Positions 1-8,433 of a stretch of DNA of 23,382 nucleotides are shown here, piece after piece. The notes beneath the pieces were generated by a model. It was not told the DNA's origin, searched no databases, and saw only the letters and a program-made list of their open reading frames with translations. Each line of letters opens with the position of its first letter. Within the stretch, counting starts at the first letter, position 1. Source of the stretch: DASRTE01 sp035316885 (GTDB lineage Bacteria > Actinomycetota > Actinomycetes > Jiangellales > Jiangellaceae); assembly GCA_035316885.1 (NCBI GenBank), contig DATHII010000056.1, positions 1 through 23,382 of the forward strand, in the 5' to 3' direction. The translations under genes and the position numbers were made by a program.

Positions 1-1346
1 GTCTCCGCGAGCGGCACGAACACGCCCGGCTGGCCCGTGAACGCCTCGGCGGCGAACATGTTCTGCGACAGGAAGCGCTGGATCCGCCGCGCCCGGTTGA
101 CGGTGATCTTGTCCTCCTCCGACAGCTCGTCGATACCGAGGATGGCGATGATGTCCTGCAGGTCCTTGTAGCGCTGCAGGATCTCCTTGACCCGTTGGGC
201 CACGCGGTAGTGGTCGTCGCCGATGTAGAGCGCGTCGAGGATGCGGCTGGACGAGTCCAAGGGGTCGACGGCCGGATAGATGCCCAGCTGCGAGATCGGG
301 CGCGAGAGCACGGTGCGTGCGTCCAGGTGGGCGAACGCCGTGTGCGGCGCGGGGTCGGTGATGTCGTCGGCCGGCACGAAGATCGCCTGCATGGAGGTGA
401 TCGAGTGACCGCGGGTCGAGGTGATCCGCTCCTGCAGCTCGCCCATCTCGTCGGCCAGCGTCGGCTGGTATCCCACCGCCGATGGCATCCGCCCCAGCAG
501 CGTCGACACCTCGGAGCCGGCCTGGGTGAACCGGAAGATGTTGTCGATGAACAGCAGGACATCCTGATTCTGGACGTCGCGGAAGTACTCGGCCATGGTC
601 AGCGCCGAGAGCGCCACCCGCATCCGGGTGCCGGGCGGCTCGTCCATCTGGCCGAAGACCAGGGCGGTGTCCTTGAGGACGTTCGCCCCCTGCATCTCGA
701 CCAAGAGGTCGTTGCCCTCACGAGTGCGCTCGCCGACGCCGGCGAAGACCGACGTGCCACCGAAGTTGCGGGCGACCCGGGTGATCATCTCCTGGATCAG
801 CACCGTCTTGCCGACGCCGGCGCCGCCGAACAGGCCGATCTTGCCGCCCAGGATGTACGGAGTCAGCAGGTCGATGACCTTGATGCCGGTCTCCATCATC
901 TGGGTGCTGCCCTCGAGCTGGTCGAAGGCCGGGGGGTTGCGGTGGATCGGCCAGCGCACGCTGAGGTCCAGCTCCGACTCGTCGATGTCGAGTGGCTTGC
1001 CCAGGATGTTGAAGACGTGGCCCTTCACGACGTCGCCCACCGGCACCGAGATCGACTCCCCGGTGTCACGAACGGGTGCTCCGCGCACGAGCCCGTCGGT
1101 CGGCTGCATCGAGATGGCCTTCACCAGGCCGTCGCCGACATGTTGCTCGACCTCGAATGTCAGCGTGCGGTTGCCGCCGGCCTCGTCCGGCAGCTCGACG
1201 TCGGTCTCGAGTGCGTTGTAGATCGCGGGCATCTGGTCCGACGGGAACTCGACGTCGACGACCGGGCCGATGATCCGGGCGACATGGCCGACGGCGCCGG
1301 GCTGCGGCGCTTCCTCGGCGGTGGTGGGCTCAGTGGTCGTGGTCAT
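1..1346 (-). CDS. atpD: F1 ATP synthase subunit beta (3'-truncated by window)
   Basis: Catalytic beta subunit of F1Fo ATP synthase, acting at the inner face of the cytoplasmic membrane. About 448 codons are present and the C-terminal end (roughly 30 residues in a normal-length beta) lies beyond position 1. Visible motifs are the Walker A loop GGAGVGKT (residues 174-181), the GERTREGN segment with the catalytic Glu, and the LLFIDNIFRFTQAG Walker B region. Start choice: two ATGs lie side by side at 1349 and 1346. The AGGGAG Shine-Dalgarno is 3 nt from the first and 6 nt from the second, so 1346 is preferred. That ATG shares one base with the atpG stop (TGATG), so translation is probably coupled. 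The epsilon gene (atpC), expected next, is outside the window. Confidence 0.97.
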   Translation of the reverse strand, partial: MTTTTEPTTAEEAPQPGAVGHVARIIGPVVDVEFPSDQMPAIYNALETDVELPDEAGGNRTLTFEVEQHVGDGLVKAISMQPTDGLVRGAPVRDTGESISVPVGDVVKGHVFNILGKPLDIDESELDLSVRWPIHRNPPAFDQLEGSTQMMETGIKVIDLLTPYILGGKIGLFGGAGVGKTVLIQEMITRVARNFGGTSVFAGVGERTREGNDLLVEMQGANVLKDTALVFGQMDEPPGTRMRVALSALTMAEYFRDVQNQDVLLFIDNIFRFTQAGSEVSTLLGRMPSAVGYQPTLADEMGELQERITSTRGHSITSMQAIFVPADDITDPAPHTAFAHLDARTVLSRPISQLGIYPAVDPLDSSSRILDALYIGDDHYRVAQRVKEILQRYKDLQDIIAILGIDELSEEDKITVNRARRIQRFLSQNMFAAEAFTGQPGVFVPLAE

Positions 1347-2332
1347 CATTCGCTCCCTGCGGCCGCGGCGGCGAGCGCGTCCGCGCCGCCCACGATCTCG
1401 CTGATCTCCTGGGTGATCTCTGCCTGGCGGGCCTGGTTGGCCTGCTGGGTATACATCTGCTGAAGCTCGTTCGCGTTGTCGGTTGCCGATTTCATGGCCC
1501 GGCGCCGGGCCGCGTGCTCGGCCGCGGCGGCGTCGAGAAGCGAGGTGTACACCAGGTTGCCCGCATACTGCGGGAGCAGTGCATCGAGCACGTCGTCCGG
1601 TGACGGCTCGAAGTCGTACAGAGGCAGCACCTCGTCGGCGCTGCCAACTGCCGAGGACGCGTCGGTGGTGCCGCTGACGCCCTCACTGGTGCGCACGGCG
1701 CCGGCCTCGGCGCGGTGCAGCGGTTCGGGAACGTCCTCGACGACGATCGGGAGGAGCCGTCGTGCCCTGACCTCCTGGGTGACCATGTTGACGAAGTGGG
1801 TGGAGACCACGTGGATCTCGTCGACCCCGCCCTCGTCGGTGGGCGTGTTGATGGCCTCGAGCAGGTCGTCGGCGATCTTGCGGGCGTCCGGGTAGCTCGG
1901 CAGGCCGGTGAAGCCGGTGTACTCACCCGCCATCTCCCGGCCGCGGAACCTGAACCAGGTCACGCCCTTCTGGCCGACGACGTACGGGACGACCTCCTGG
2001 CCCTCTTCGGACAACAGACCCGACAGCGCCTCGGTCTGCCGGATGACGTTGGCCGAGTACGCGCCGGCGAACCCGCGGTCGCTGGTCACGACCAGAACGG
2101 CGGAGCGACGGGGCTCGCCGAGGCCCTCCAGCAACGGGTTGTCCAGCCGCGCGTTGGCAGCGGCGGCCTCCAGCGCGGCGACCAGCGCGCGGGTGTACGG
2201 ACGCGCAGCCTCGGCCCGCTGCTGAGCCTTGATGATCCGCGAGGCCGCGATCAGCTCCTGGGCCCGGGTGATCTTCTTCGTGGACTCGACGGAGCGAATG
2301 CGCCGCCGGAGCACCCGTAGCTCGGCTCCCAC
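1346..2332 (-). CDS. atpG: F1 ATP synthase subunit gamma
   Basis: Central rotor shaft of F1. At 328 residues it is longer than the usual 285-310. The N-terminal helix (MGAELRVLRRRIRSVESTKK) and the C-terminal helix ending in ITQEISEIVGGADAL are the two conserved coiled-coil strands of gamma. The extra length lies around residues 205-236, a Ser/Thr/Gly/Ala-rich, probably disordered stretch before the conserved LPLYDFEPS segment. The start is GTG, preceded by a GGGGAGG Shine-Dalgarno about 6 nt upstream. It lies 46 nt after atpA and its stop overlaps the atpD start by one base. Identity is secure; only the role of the insertion is unclear. Confidence 0.97.
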   Translation of the reverse strand: MGAELRVLRRRIRSVESTKKITRAQELIAASRIIKAQQRAEAARPYTRALVAALEAAAANARLDNPLLEGLGEPRRSAVLVVTSDRGFAGAYSANVIRQTEALSGLLSEEGQEVVPYVVGQKGVTWFRFRGREMAGEYTGFTGLPSYPDARKIADDLLEAINTPTDEGGVDEIHVVSTHFVNMVTQEVRARRLLPIVVEDVPEPLHRAEAGAVRTSEGVSGTTDASSAVGSADEVLPLYDFEPSPDDVLDALLPQYAGNLVYTSLLDAAAAEHAARRRAMKSATDNANELQQMYTQQANQARQAEITQEISEIVGGADALAAAAAGSE

Positions 2333-2378
2333 TAGCGACCTCCCCTCCGTTCCAGGGTGTTCGGTGCCATCGGCGCCG

Positions 2379-4070
2379 TCACGACTCCGGCGTGCTGCCG
2401 GCGTCGGGCGCCGCTGCCTCGCGGACTTCGGCCTCGGAGCGACGGCGACGCCGGATCTTTGTGAGGTCCTCTTCCCCCTCGCCCATCGCCGCGACCGGTT
2501 CGTCCTTCACCAACGGTTGACCGGAGGCGGTCACGAACTGCTGCTTGAAGGCCTGCACGGCCTCCTCCAGCGTGGTGGTGCCCTCGTCGGAGAGCTCGCC
2601 CGTCGTGAGGATCGAGTCCAGCAGATCGCCGTGCTCGCGGCTGACATAGTCGAGGAACTCGGACTCGAACCGGCGGATGTCCTCGACCGGCACGTCGTCG
2701 AGGCGACCGGTCGTGCCCGCCCAGATCGACACGACCTGTTTGGCGACCGGCACCGGAGCTCCCTGGCCCTGCTTGAGCAGCTCGACCAGGCGGGAGCCGC
2801 GCTCGAGCTGGGCCCGGCTGGCGGCGTCGAGGTCGGACGCGAACGCGGCGAACGCCTTGAGGTCGTCGTACTGGGCGAGGTCCAGCTTCATCGAACCCGA
2901 CACCTGCTTCATGGCCTTGACCTGCGCCGCGCCGCCGACCCGCGAGACCGACAGGCCGACGTTGATGGCCGGCCGGACACCCTGGTTGAACAGGTCGGCC
3001 TCGAGATAGCACTGGCCGTCGGTGATCGAGATGACGTTGGTGGGGATGAAGGCCGACACGTCGTTGGCCTTGGTCTCGATGATCGGCAGGCCCGTCATCG
3101 AGCCGGCCCCTAGCTCGTCGGAGAGTTTCGCACAGCGCTCGAGCAGCCGGGAGTGCAGGTAGAAAATGTCGCCCGGGTATGCCTCCCGGCCCGGCGGCCG
3201 GCGAAGCAGCAGCGACACGGCGCGATAGGCCTCCGCCTGCTTGGTGAGGTCGTCGAACACGATCAGGACGTGGTATCCCTGGTACATCCAGTGCTGACCG
3301 AGGGCCGAGCCCGTGTACGGGGACAGGTACTTGAAGCCGGCCGGGTCCGATGCCGGCGCCGCGATGATCGTCGTGTACGCGAGCGCGCCAGCCTCTTCCA
3401 GCTGCTGGCGGATTACGGCGATTGTCGAACCCTTCTGGCCGGTCGCGACGTAGATGCAGCGGACCTGCTTGGCCTTGTCGCCGGTCTTCCAGTTGTCGAC
3501 CTGGTTGAGGATCGTGTCGACCGCGACCGTCGTCTTGCCGGTCTGGCGGTCGCCGAGAATGAGCTGGCGCTGGCCGCGGCCGATCGGGGTCATGGCGTCG
3601 ATGGCCTTGATGCCGGTCTGCAAGGGCTCGCTCACGCCCTGCCGATGGACGACGGACGGGGCCTGCAGCTCCAGAGCACGGCGGGCCTCGGCCTCGATCT
3701 CGCCGAGCCCGTCCAGCGGCTGGCCCAGTGGGTCGACCACCCGGCCGAGGAACGCGTCGCCGACCGGGACCGACAGGACCTCGCCCGTGCGACGGACCGG
3801 CTGGCCCTCCTCGATGCCGGCGAAGTCGCCGAGGACGACGACGCCGATCTCGGTGACGTCCAGGTTCAGGGCGAGACCCAATGTGCCGTCCTCGAACTCC
3901 AGCAGCTCGTTGGCCATCGCCGAAGGCAGCCCCTCGACCCGGGCGATGCCGTCACCGGCCACAGCCACCTGGCCGACCTCTTCGCGGGCGGCGGCCGCCG
4001 GCTCGTAGGACTTCACGAAGGCATCGAGCGCCTCGCGGATCTCCTCGGGACGGATCGTCAGCTCCGTCAT
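2379..4070 (-). CDS. atpA: F1 ATP synthase subunit alpha
   Basis: Non-catalytic nucleotide-binding subunit that alternates with beta in the F1 head. The 563 residues show the Walker A loop GDRQTGKT (173-180), a Walker B-like VLIVFDDLTK segment, and the conserved SVSRVGGAAQVKAMK region. The C-terminus extends about 50 residues beyond the usual end of alpha and carries a run of arginines followed by Glu/Ala-rich sequence. Actinobacterial alpha subunits commonly have such a tail, and in mycobacteria it is reported to damp ATP hydrolysis; whether it does so here is inference. The ATG start has GGGAG 6 nt upstream. It sits 56 nt after atpH. Confidence 0.98.
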   Translation of the reverse strand: MTELTIRPEEIREALDAFVKSYEPAAAAREEVGQVAVAGDGIARVEGLPSAMANELLEFEDGTLGLALNLDVTEIGVVVLGDFAGIEEGQPVRRTGEVLSVPVGDAFLGRVVDPLGQPLDGLGEIEAEARRALELQAPSVVHRQGVSEPLQTGIKAIDAMTPIGRGQRQLILGDRQTGKTTVAVDTILNQVDNWKTGDKAKQVRCIYVATGQKGSTIAVIRQQLEEAGALAYTTIIAAPASDPAGFKYLSPYTGSALGQHWMYQGYHVLIVFDDLTKQAEAYRAVSLLLRRPPGREAYPGDIFYLHSRLLERCAKLSDELGAGSMTGLPIIETKANDVSAFIPTNVISITDGQCYLEADLFNQGVRPAINVGLSVSRVGGAAQVKAMKQVSGSMKLDLAQYDDLKAFAAFASDLDAASRAQLERGSRLVELLKQGQGAPVPVAKQVVSIWAGTTGRLDDVPVEDIRRFESEFLDYVSREHGDLLDSILTTGELSDEGTTTLEEAVQAFKQQFVTASGQPLVKDEPVAAMGEGEEDLTKIRRRRRSEAEVREAAAPDAGSTPES

Positions 4071-4126
4071 CGTTGCTCCCTGCTCTCTACGTCGCTTCGG
4101 CGGTTCGTCATGATCGGGTATGGAGT

Positions 4127-4945
4127 TCAGCGGCCGGACAGCCGGCGCTGTACGTCGGCCAGGCGGCTACGGACGGTGCCGTCGACGACATCGTCGCCGA
4201 CCTCGACCTTGATGCCGCCGACCAGGTCGGGTTCGACGACGACGTTGAGCCGGACCGGTCCGCCGACCTGTGCAGCCAATGCCTGCGAAAGCCGGCCCCG
4301 GTGTTCGTCGGTCAACGGCGCCGCGACCCGCACCACGGCCACGCGCCGCGCCCGACGGGCCGCCGCGAGGTCGCCGATGCGCTCGAGCGCCGCCTCGAGG
4401 GTGCCATCACGCCGGCCGAGCACGGCGTGCTCGACCAGGCGGACGGTCGCCGGCTGGGCCTTGTCGGCCAGCAGCCGGCGGACCAGGTCGCGCCGGGCCT
4501 CGGCTGGGGCGGCCCGATCGAGCAGCGCCGACCTGAGCGCAGGTTCGCCCTGGACGACCTGACCGAACCGGAACAGCTCGTCCTCGACGTCGTCGAGTTG
4601 CCCCTCGCCGTCGGCGGCTGCCATGTGCGCCACCACTCCTAACTCCTCGACCGCCGAGGCGAGCTCTCCGGGGCTACGCCAGCGATCACGGACGGCGGCC
4701 GTCACCAGTTCGGCAGCGGCGGGATCGATCCGGTTGCCGACCAACACCTGGGCCAGCGCCGCGCGGTCGTCACCCGAGCGCCCAGGATCGGTGAGGGCGC
4801 GCCGCAGCGCGGGTCGTTCACGCAGAAGCCCCGCGAACGACCACAAGGAATCGCCGATCGCGGCCGCATCGGCACCGGTCCGGCCGACGGCGCTCTCGAG
4901 CCGGTCGCCGAGTGCGGCGTATGCCTCACGGCTGGCGCCCTGCAT
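4127..4945 (-). CDS. atpH: F1 ATP synthase subunit delta (long actinobacterial form)
   Basis: Peripheral-stalk subunit joining the b subunit to the top of F1. The 272 residues are much longer than the roughly 177-residue proteobacterial delta but in line with actinomycete deltas, which carry a duplicated-looking helical N-terminal half. The conserved C-terminal part is the segment ending VEPDLVGGIKVEVGDDVVDGT. A TTG at 4948 extends the frame by one codon, but the ATG at 4945 is preferred because GGGAGG lies 4 nt upstream of it and only 1 nt from the TTG. The ATG overlaps the atpF stop by one base (TGATG). b and delta are separate genes here, unlike the mycobacterial b-delta fusion. Confidence 0.93.
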   Translation of the reverse strand: MQGASREAYAALGDRLESAVGRTGADAAAIGDSLWSFAGLLRERPALRRALTDPGRSGDDRAALAQVLVGNRIDPAAAELVTAAVRDRWRSPGELASAVEELGVVAHMAAADGEGQLDDVEDELFRFGQVVQGEPALRSALLDRAAPAEARRDLVRRLLADKAQPATVRLVEHAVLGRRDGTLEAALERIGDLAAARRARRVAVVRVAAPLTDEHRGRLSQALAAQVGGPVRLNVVVEPDLVGGIKVEVGDDVVDGTVRSRLADVQRRLSGR

Positions 4946-5535
4946 CAAGCCTCCCGGCCGTCCGGCCGGCTCGGGCTGGTGCCGTCACCACTGGCCTCGA
5001 GGTCGGCGAGGAACCGATCAACGACCCGCTGCGATCGCGCGTCGTCCTCGAGCGACTCGCCGACGACCCGCTCGGCCAGCTGAGTGGCGAGGATACCCAC
5101 CTCGGCGCGCAACGACCTGACGACCTGCTCGCGCTCGGCCGCCATCTGGGCCTGCGCCCGCTCGGCGATGCGCTGCGCCTCGGCCTGGGCCGACTCGCGC
5201 ATCTCCGCGAGGATCACGGCACCCTGTGCCTTGGCGTCCTCCCGGATCCGCGCCGCTTCGCCACGAGCGTCGGCCAACTGGCTACGGTACTGCTCGAGCG
5301 CCCGCTGGGCCTCGGCCTGTGCCTCCTCAGCCCGCCTCATGCCGCCCTCGATGGCCGAGCTGCGCTCCGCGTATGTCTTCTCGAAGATCGGGAAGACATA
5401 CGCCCGCAGGAAGAAGAAGAGCAGCGCGAACGCCACCAGCCCGACGATGAGCTCGGACAGGTGCGGCATCAGCGGGCTCGGCCCGGCCTCCTCCGCCGCG
5501 GCAAGGACCATGGCCGGTGCGAACGACGTCGGCAT
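4945..5535 (-). CDS. atpF: Fo ATP synthase subunit b
   Basis: Peripheral-stalk subunit anchored in the membrane. The 196 residues contain one hydrophobic helix at about residues 28-48 (ELIVGLVAFALLFFFLRAYV), followed by a long Ala/Glu/Arg/Gln-rich coiled coil (about 55-165) that dimerises and contacts delta. The first 25 residues are an N-terminal extension on the outer side. There is no clear Shine-Dalgarno before the ATG, which follows the atpE stop by 4 nt, so re-initiation from atpE is likely. Later in-frame ATGs (residues 9 and 23) also lack a well-placed Shine-Dalgarno, so the start is fairly but not fully certain. Confidence 0.94.
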   Translation of the reverse strand: MPTSFAPAMVLAAAEEAGPSPLMPHLSELIVGLVAFALLFFFLRAYVFPIFEKTYAERSSAIEGGMRRAEEAQAEAQRALEQYRSQLADARGEAARIREDAKAQGAVILAEMRESAQAEAQRIAERAQAQMAAEREQVVRSLRAEVGILATQLAERVVGESLEDDARSQRVVDRFLADLEASGDGTSPSRPDGREA

Positions 5536-5539
5536 GAGG

Positions 5540-5743
5540 CTAGAGCGCGAACGCGAGGCCGATGCCGATGACGGCGAGCGCCTCGGCCAGCGCGAACCCG
5601 AGGATCGCGATGCCCTGCAGCACGCTGCGGGACTCAGGCTGGCGGGCGACGCCGCTGATGTACGCGGCGAAGATCAGGCCGATGCCGACGCCCGGGCCGA
5701 TGGCCGCGAGGCCGTACCCGACCATGTTGAGGGAGCCTTCCAT
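5540..5743 (-). CDS. atpE: Fo ATP synthase subunit c (proteolipid)
   Basis: Subunit of the proton-driven c-ring. The 67 residues form a two-helix hairpin: helix 1 has the glycine-rich GPGVGIGLIFAAYISG, a polar RQPE loop follows at 35-38, and helix 2 carries the ion-binding Glu54 in ALAEALAVIGIG. There is no Na+-type Gln/Ser signature around it, so a proton-coupled ring is expected. The ATG is preceded by a purine-rich AAGGAAGGAAGAAGG tract, a strong ribosome site as expected for a subunit needed in many copies. It lies 29 nt after atpB. A longer frame running upstream in this register is only a shadow of atpB. Confidence 0.97.
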   Translation of the reverse strand: MEGSLNMVGYGLAAIGPGVGIGLIFAAYISGVARQPESRSVLQGIAILGFALAEALAVIGIGLAFAL

Positions 5744-5772
5744 CCTTCTTCCTTCCTTGGGTGGGTGGGTGA

Positions 5773-6567
5773 TCAGTGCTCGTGGGTCAGGGCGCCGCCG
5801 ATGTACACGGCGGAGAGCAAGGTGAAGACGTAGGCCTGCAGGAGCTGGATGAAGCCTTCGAAGAACGTCATGACGATGCCGAAGAGCAGTGATACGCCAC
5901 CGGCAGCAAACCCGATCACGCCCTGCACCTCGAACAGCAGGAACTCGCCGCCGAGGATGCAGAGCAGGAGCACGAGGTGCCCGGCGAACATGTTGAACGT
6001 GAGACGGAGGGTGAGCGTGATCGGCCGGAAGACTACCGTGGACATGAACTCGATCGGCGAGAGCAGCGGATAGATCGCCTTGGGCACACCCGGCGGGAAC
6101 AACATGTTCGTGAAGTAGCCGCCCAGGCCCTGACGCTTGATGCCAACGTAGTTGAAGATCACCCACGAGATGAGCGCCAGGAACAGCGGGATCGCGATCA
6201 GCGAGGTCGCCGGGAACTGGACGAACGGGACGATGCCGGCGATGTTCAGGACCGCGATGAACACAAAGAGGGTCGCGAGGTACGGGACGTACTTGATGCC
6301 CTCGCGGCCGATCGCGTCGGCGGCGATCTGGTTGCGGACGAAGCCGTAGACGCCCTCGCCGGCGAACTGCAGCTTTCCTGGCACCACGTCGGCGCGCCGC
6401 GTGGCCAGGTAGAACAGCAGCGCGATCAGCGCAGTGCCCACGATAATGATCAACATCGGTTTGGTGAGGAACCCATCCTCACCGAAGATCGGTGGGAACT
6501 CGAAGTCCGCGGGCCCGGGCGCGTGGAACTCCTCCGATGCCTCGGCGGCGAGTATCCAGGCGCTCAC
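5773..6567 (-). CDS. atpB: Fo ATP synthase subunit a
   Basis: Membrane stator subunit with the proton half-channels. The 264 residues have five to six hydrophobic helices. The essential arginine is Arg188 in TLTLRLTFNMFAGH, followed by the last helix with EGFIQLLQAYVFTLLSAVYIGGAL. The start is GTG, with AGAAGGGA about 4 nt upstream. It follows the small AtpZ-like gene by 51 nt and heads the structural genes of the ATP synthase. Length and motif order are normal for the family. Confidence 0.97.
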   Translation of the reverse strand: MSAWILAAEASEEFHAPGPADFEFPPIFGEDGFLTKPMLIIIVGTALIALLFYLATRRADVVPGKLQFAGEGVYGFVRNQIAADAIGREGIKYVPYLATLFVFIAVLNIAGIVPFVQFPATSLIAIPLFLALISWVIFNYVGIKRQGLGGYFTNMLFPPGVPKAIYPLLSPIEFMSTVVFRPITLTLRLTFNMFAGHLVLLLCILGGEFLLFEVQGVIGFAAGGVSLLFGIVMTFFEGFIQLLQAYVFTLLSAVYIGGALTHEH

Positions 6568-6618
6568 GGGGTCCCTTCTGCTGGCGCGCTCATCACGCGT
6601 CTGACGGTGTCCGGGGAG

Positions 6619-6855
6619 TCAAGCCCTACCGTATCTGACCCATACGAGGTACAGAGCGGCGGCCGCCCCCACCAGGATGCCGAACATCAGGTAGATGCGG
6701 TTGTCGAGCCATTCGGAGACCAGCCAGCCCACCCCGCCCCATACGGTCACGCCCGACGCGACCAGACCGAAGGCGTTCCAGGCGTTGTTCTGGTCGCGTC
6801 GAGCGAGCTCGGCCGACTGGTCCGGGCTCGGCTCCGGAGGCGGGTCCGGGCTCAT
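6619..6855 (-). CDS. AtpZ-like small membrane protein (putative Fo-associated)
   Basis: A 78-residue protein with a Pro/Asp/Glu-rich N-terminus (1-20) and two predicted membrane helices (about 29-47 and 54-74). The segment between them (WGGVGWLVSEWLDN) resembles the glycine-rich pattern of the AtpZ/AtpI family (putative F1Fo ATPase subunit). Members of that family are encoded in front of atpB and have been linked to c-ring assembly or Mg2+/Ca2+ transport. No Shine-Dalgarno is visible. A TAGCAT box overlaps the stop of the upstream gene and lies 10 nt before the ATG, so a very short-leader transcript is possible. The family call rests on size, topology and context. Confidence 0.7.
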   Translation of the reverse strand: MSPDPPPEPSPDQSAELARRDQNNAWNAFGLVASGVTVWGGVGWLVSEWLDNRIYLMFGILVGAAAALYLVWVRYGRA

Positions 6856-6868
6856 GGTGGGCCGAATG

Positions 6869-7315
6869 CTACCCGGCGCGGCGGCCCGATGGGTCGTCGA
6901 TCTCAGGTTCCCCCAATTGCGGCTTTTCACCACGTATGGCAGCTGCAAGGTGGACTGCCGACCAGGCCAGCGCGCATACGACGATCGTCCCGCCGAGCCA
7001 CTGTGGGTCGAGGGCGTCGACGCGCTGGAGCAGACGGAGGGCCAGCAGGACGAGAGCCAGCCGCAGCGTGTAGGTGAGCAACAGCACAGCGAGCCCGACA
7101 CCGGCGCCGAGCCCGCCGACTCCGGCGAGTGCCAGTGGGAGCACTCCACTCCAGAAGAAGCCCACGACCAGCGGGATCGCCACCAGGGCGGCGAGCAGTC
7201 CGCCTGTCCCCACGGCCAGCCAGCCGACGCCTGCGCACGCCAGCCCGACCAGAACCGTCACCCACCGCGCGACAACGTGGGCACGCGGCCGTCGCACCCC
7301 CGGTGGTTCGACCAT
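6869..7315 (-). CDS. atpI: AtpI-like four-helix membrane protein
   Basis: A 148-residue protein with four predicted membrane helices (about 18-36, 38-57, 71-94 and 107-128) and a short charged tail. Topology, length and place directly before the ATP synthase genes match actinomycete AtpI (ATP synthase protein I), thought to help assemble the c-ring and not to be part of the final enzyme. The ATG overlaps the stop of the wecA-like gene by one base (TGATG). No Shine-Dalgarno is visible, so translation probably depends on coupling. AtpI proteins are poorly conserved, so the symbol is given mainly on topology and context. Confidence 0.7.
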   Translation of the reverse strand: MVEPPGVRRPRAHVVARWVTVLVGLACAGVGWLAVGTGGLLAALVAIPLVVGFFWSGVLPLALAGVGGLGAGVGLAVLLLTYTLRLALVLLALRLLQRVDALDPQWLGGTIVVCALAWSAVHLAAAIRGEKPQLGEPEIDDPSGRRAG

Positions 7316-8418
7316 CAGTGGCTGTGGCCCAGCAGAAACTTCGGACGGCCGGTCGTGAACATGACCGTGACCACCAGGGCGAGACCGATCACCAGCGGCG
7401 CTGTCCACCCACCGACCAGGGCGATCACCACGACCCCGAAGGCGAGGAGCGCGGCCCAGACCCACATGACGAACACCGCCCGCCCGTGCGAGTGGCCGAT
7501 CTCCAGCAGCCGGTGGTGCAGGTGCTGCTTGTCCGGCGCGAACGGCGACCGCCCCGCCCTGGTCCGGCGCAGCACAGCCAGAAGCAGGTCGGTGAACGGC
7601 AACGCGATCACGGCCAGCGGCAGGAAAAGAGGCAACAGGGCCGGCAGCAGCGTGACGCCGTCGTCCTGGACGGGAAAGGAACCGGTCAGGCTGATCGAGG
7701 CGGCCGCGAGCATGAGGCCGATGAGCATCGAGCCCGAGTCCCCCATGAAGACCCGGGCCGGATGCACGTTGTGCGGCAGGAAGCCCAGACATATTCCGCA
7801 CAGCACGGCGGTCACCAGCGCCGGCGTCGTGAGCCTGGAGAAGTTCCCCTCCACCGCGAGCAGGTACGCGTAGCTGAAGAATGCCGCGGCGCCGATCCCG
7901 ACGACTCCGGCGGCGAGCCCGTCGAGCCCGTCGACGAAGTTGACCGCGTTTGCCGCCGCGACGACGAGCAGGATCGTCAGCACTGTTCCCTGGGTCTCGT
8001 CGAAGGACAGGTAGGTGCCACCCGGCAGCGGGAGGGAGACCAGCCGGATGCCTCCGACCACCAGGAAGCCGGCCGCCACGAGCTGACCGGCGAACTTCAT
8101 CAGCGCCGACAGGCTCCAGATGTCGTCGGCGACACCCACCAGGCAGATCACCGCGGCCGACGCCACCAACGCCTCCGCGTTCGTGGCACCCTCGAACAGC
8201 TCCCTGCTCATCGCCGGGAGAAAGCTGGCCACGAGCATCGCCGCGAGCAGGCCGCCGAGCATGGCCAGCCCGCCGAGGCGGGGAACCGGGTCGCGGTGCA
8301 CGTCGCGGTCACGCGTCTGCGGTACGGCACCGACACGGTAGGCCAACCGCCCGGCAAGGCCGACGAGCAAGTAGGTGGTGCCGGCAGCGACGAGGAGGGT
8401 GAGCAGGTATTCGCGCAC
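7315..8418 (-). CDS. wecA: WecA/MraY-family undecaprenyl-phosphate sugar-1-phosphate transferase
   Basis: Integral membrane enzyme that transfers a sugar-1-phosphate (GlcNAc-1-P in characterised WecA) from a UDP-sugar to polyprenyl phosphate, starting cell-wall or envelope polymer synthesis. The 367 residues have about 10-11 helices. Family motifs are GVADDIW (Asp98-Asp99), NAVNFVDGLDGLAAG (Asp163, Asp166), FMGDSGSMLIG (Asp227) and the cytoplasmic HLHHRL loop (His299, His301, His302). The His motif favours the WecA/TagO branch over MraY. The start is GTG, 15 nt after glyA, with only a weak GAGA ribosome site. In mycobacteria the equivalent gene feeds arabinogalactan linker synthesis; the exact polymer here is unknown. 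Confidence 0.9.
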   Translation of the reverse strand: MREYLLTLLVAAGTTYLLVGLAGRLAYRVGAVPQTRDRDVHRDPVPRLGGLAMLGGLLAAMLVASFLPAMSRELFEGATNAEALVASAAVICLVGVADDIWSLSALMKFAGQLVAAGFLVVGGIRLVSLPLPGGTYLSFDETQGTVLTILLVVAAANAVNFVDGLDGLAAGVVGIGAAAFFSYAYLLAVEGNFSRLTTPALVTAVLCGICLGFLPHNVHPARVFMGDSGSMLIGLMLAAASISLTGSFPVQDDGVTLLPALLPLFLPLAVIALPFTDLLLAVLRRTRAGRSPFAPDKQHLHHRLLEIGHSHGRAVFVMWVWAALLAFGVVVIALVGGWTAPLVIGLALVVTVMFTTGRPKFLLGHSH

Positions 8419-8433
8419 GCGTTCGTCTCGCGG

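Noticed and set aside
6564..6593. Nine-codon frame (MSAPAEGTP) ending on the atpB start with a GTGA overlap, a possible leader peptide
   Set aside because: There is no ribosome site before its ATG and such short overlaps arise easily by chance; the Shine-Dalgarno inside it fits atpB.
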